Positions 7,398-8,834 of a stretch of DNA of 8,834 bases are shown here, piece after piece. The notes under the pieces are model-generated. The model was not told the origin of the DNA, did not search any database, and saw nothing but the letters and a program-made list of their open reading frames with translations. The position numbers and the translations under genes are program-made. The DNA comes from Clostridiaceae bacterium UBA4839 (GTDB lineage Bacteria > Bacillota > Clostridia > Clostridiales > Caloramatoraceae). Where the stretch lies: positions 1 to 8,834 of the forward strand of contig DHEX01000094.1 of the NCBI GenBank assembly GCA_002400085.1, given 5' to 3'. Within the stretch, counting starts at the first letter, position 1. Each line of letters opens with the position of its first letter.

Positions 7398-8360
7398 TTA
7401 TTTATATCTTTTTCTTCTTGGATCTAACTTCCTAAAATCAAAAATATAATCAGTCATTCCTACAAAAAATAATATATTATTAAGAGGTGATAATAATATT
7501 ATAATAAGAAGTATGTTTTTATAAACATTTTTCATTTTCGTTCTTTCAAAAAGAAAACTTATTACACCAAGTCCTGTCATACTAAATGCAAATGTAAAAA
7601 TCAAAAACGAATTATAGATATATATATCTCCTCTTTCTCCTTTTACAGCTGCAAGTATAAAAGAAATTGTCACAAAAATCAAAAGAACTATCGATATTTG
7701 CGGTTCAAGATACCAATTTGATATTGGTTTTACTTCTTTTAGTGTATAATTAAATTTTTTAAATATTGACGTAGAAAATCTATAGCTAAAATAGGTAGAA
7801 ACTATTGAAAAAACAAACGTTGTTCCCGGCATAATCATTTTCATAATGTAAACCATATTATTTTCATCAAGTAAAGTGTTTATTTTACTTGATGAAGCAC
7901 CGTGACTTTCATAAACCCCTTTATACTTTTGGATAATGTTACTTATTTCTTTTGCAGTAACCTGAAGTACATCTTTACCTGTAATTAAAACTGAAATTTT
8001 ATAAACTAAAATTGTTGATAAGAATACAACCACAGCCATAAAAATAATTGTATTCAATACAGATTCATCATTTTTAAAGCAATAAACCATAACAATTCCA
8101 ACTATTCCATAAGTCAAACCAAGGCTTATTGCAGTAAATAAGTCTCCAAAAGGAATAGATATTAAAATTGCTGTAGCTAATGCTAGCGCAGCATATTTAA
8201 AATTATGTTTAATATATACAAAAGCAAAAGGTAATGGGAGAACTATTATACCAATAAAATAAAATGCAGGAAGATAGGTAGTTGCAATAATTACTATAAC
8301 TGCTAATGCCGCAAACATTGCAGATTCAACAAGCGGATTAAGTTTTATGTTATTTTTCAT
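7398..8360 (-). CDS. yybS: YybS-family (DUF2232) polytopic membrane protein
   Basis: The protein has 320 residues and is very hydrophobic. I count about eight or nine membrane helices, near residues 12-30, 33-50, 54-70, 75-95, 102-122, 174-192, 222-239, 249-270 and 282-301. A long polar loop (about 128-168) and a basic tail (RKLDPRRKRYK) flank them. Size, the early helices and the position directly upstream of gdpP match the YybS/DUF2232 family, whose fold resembles small-molecule transporter S components. The biochemical function is not established. Constant pairing with gdpP hints at a shared process, but that is inference. The ATG has a GGGGGAG site just upstream, and the gene starts 10 bp after the MazG-like stop. 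Confidence 0.85.
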   Translation of the reverse strand: MKNNIKLNPLVESAMFAALAVIVIIATTYLPAFYFIGIIVLPLPFAFVYIKHNFKYAALALATAILISIPFGDLFTAISLGLTYGIVGIVMVYCFKNDESVLNTIIFMAVVVFLSTILVYKISVLITGKDVLQVTAKEISNIIQKYKGVYESHGASSSKINTLLDENNMVYIMKMIMPGTTFVFSIVSTYFSYRFSTSIFKKFNYTLKEVKPISNWYLEPQISIVLLIFVTISFILAAVKGERGDIYIYNSFLIFTFAFSMTGLGVISFLFERTKMKNVYKNILLIIILLSPLNNILFFVGMTDYIFDFRKLDPRRKRYK

Positions 8361-8370
8361 TTGACTCCCC

Positions 8371-8694
8371 CTATTTTACCCGTTCATTTTTAATGTAATG
8401 AATAAGCTTGGAATAATCACCATATTCCTTCTCAACACTATTGTCTTCCACAACGCCTAATTTCAATTTTTTAATAATTCTATCGTCAATTTCTGAATAT
8501 TCTATATTAAGCCTTTTAGATAACAGATAAGAAAGTATTATAATTTCAGATATTTCATCTTTTATATCATCCATACTGGCACGATTTCCTTTTGACATAG
8601 TAACAAATAAATCTGCTACAGATGAAAGCATATAGGTTTTATAATTTTCAATAAGCCTTACATTCCCCATTATATCAAAATCATCATTATTCAT
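8371..8694 (-). CDS. Small MazG-like protein, first gene of the operon
   Basis: I choose the ATG at 8694 (107 residues) because GGAGGTG lies 6 nt upstream; an in-frame TTG at 8709 would overlap that site. The protein is mostly helical and acidic-to-neutral. It contains an acidic helix DDIKDEISEIIILSYLLSKRLNI (42-64) and the segment IDDRIIKKLKLGVVEDNSVEKEYGD (69-93). This matches the short MazG-like proteins found at the head of clostridial yybS-gdpP-rplI-dnaB operons. True MazG proteins are Mg-dependent NTP pyrophosphatases with an ExxE plus ExxD set. Here E47 and E50 could be part of the first motif, but the second is not evident, so enzymatic activity is doubtful. The stop codon is TAG. Confidence 0.75.
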   Translation of the reverse strand: MNNDDFDIMGNVRLIENYKTYMLSSVADLFVTMSKGNRASMDDIKDEISEIIILSYLLSKRLNIEYSEIDDRIIKKLKLGVVEDNSVEKEYGDYSKLIHYIKNERVK

Positions 8695-8707
8695 GGAGTA
8701 CACCTCC
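8695..8707 (-). promoter_or_regulatory. Ribosome binding site within a small hairpin before the MazG-like ATG
   Basis: The Shine-Dalgarno GGAGGTG (8707-8701) decides the start at 8694. GGAG (8707-8704) can pair with CTCC (8698-8695) around the loop GTGTA, and this would partly hide the site. The stem is only 4-5 bp, so any effect is speculative; the ribosome binding site itself is well supported. Confidence 0.75.
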
Positions 8708-8739
8708 AACCCCTAAAATCTATACATTCCTCTACTGTA

Positions 8740-8768
8740 ATGCTACATCATACTTAATTATTTTACAA
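8740..8768 (-). promoter_or_regulatory. Possible promoter of the MazG-like/yybS/gdpP/rplI/dnaB operon
   Basis: On the - strand TTGTAA (8768-8763), a 17-bp spacer and TAGCAT (8745-8740) give 4 of 6 matches to each sigma-A box. TATGAT just upstream of TAGCAT is an alternative -10 without a good -35. The region is AT-rich, so chance matches are likely. The main promoter could also lie beyond the window. Confidence 0.25.
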
Positions 8769-8794
8769 GTATATTTACCCGTAACTTCAATTCA

Positions 8795-8834
8795 TAATTT
8801 AGATTTAATCCGCCGCTGCGATAAGAAAAATATA
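8795..8834 (-). repeat. Dispersed repeat, right copy of a 40-bp inverted pair (cut by window end)
   Basis: The reverse complement of these last 40 bases matches 3461-3500 at 38 of 40 positions. It lies about 100 bp upstream of the MazG-like start and runs off the window, so its full length is unknown. Read on the - strand it has the same orientation relative to the operon start as the left copy read on the + strand has relative to the operon end, so the five genes sit between facing copies. Confidence 0.85.

Noticed and set aside
8695..8709. TTG start at 8709 for the MazG-like gene
   Set aside because: It would put the obvious GGAGGTG Shine-Dalgarno inside the coding region; the ATG at 8694 is correctly spaced from it.
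8710..8794. A riboswitch or ribosomal-protein leader upstream of the operon
   Set aside because: The 85 bases before the Shine-Dalgarno are AT-rich and show no strong stem, terminator or recognised aptamer core.

Overview
The window is AT-rich, with Clostridium-like codon use, strong purine-rich Shine-Dalgarno sites, and the gene order MazG-like - yybS - gdpP - rplI - dnaB that is familiar from Clostridium and related Firmicutes. I place it in a Clostridium-type genome. The species cannot be told from this sequence alone.

Region 1 (1-3022, + strand) holds two overlapping genes of an envelope or ABC-export locus. The first is the 3' part of a large exported protein made of about four tandem CARDB/Ig-like domains with a C-terminal membrane anchor. 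The second is a complete MacB/FtsX-type ABC transporter permease. No ATPase gene lies in the window; if there is one, it is probably upstream of base 1.

Region 2 (3023-3568) has no protein gene that I believe. It holds a tRNA-Thr(CGT) gene on the - strand with its own near-consensus promoter and an intrinsic terminator. Next to it is a 205-bp MITE-like element with nested palindromes, whose outer repeat abuts the -35 box of the tRNA promoter. After that come one copy of a 40-bp dispersed repeat and the terminator hairpin of the dnaB operon.

Region 3 (3569-8694, - strand) is a compact housekeeping operon, transcribed right to left: a small MazG-like protein, YybS (DUF2232 membrane protein), GdpP (c-di-AMP phosphodiesterase), ribosomal protein bL9 and the replicative helicase DnaB. 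Gaps are short (10, 32, a 4-bp overlap, and 27 bp), so the genes are probably co-transcribed and in part translationally coupled. The operon joins translation (bL9), replication (DnaB) and c-di-AMP turnover (GdpP).

Region 4 (8695-8834) is the leader and upstream DNA of that operon. Its last 40 bases are an inverted copy (38 of 40 identical) of the repeat at 3461-3500, so the whole five-gene block is bracketed by inverted repeats. The protein genes are ordinary. The unusual part is the non-coding repeat architecture: a nested-palindrome element touching a tRNA promoter, and inverted repeats flanking an essential operon. I saw no clear new defence, secretion or biosynthetic system.
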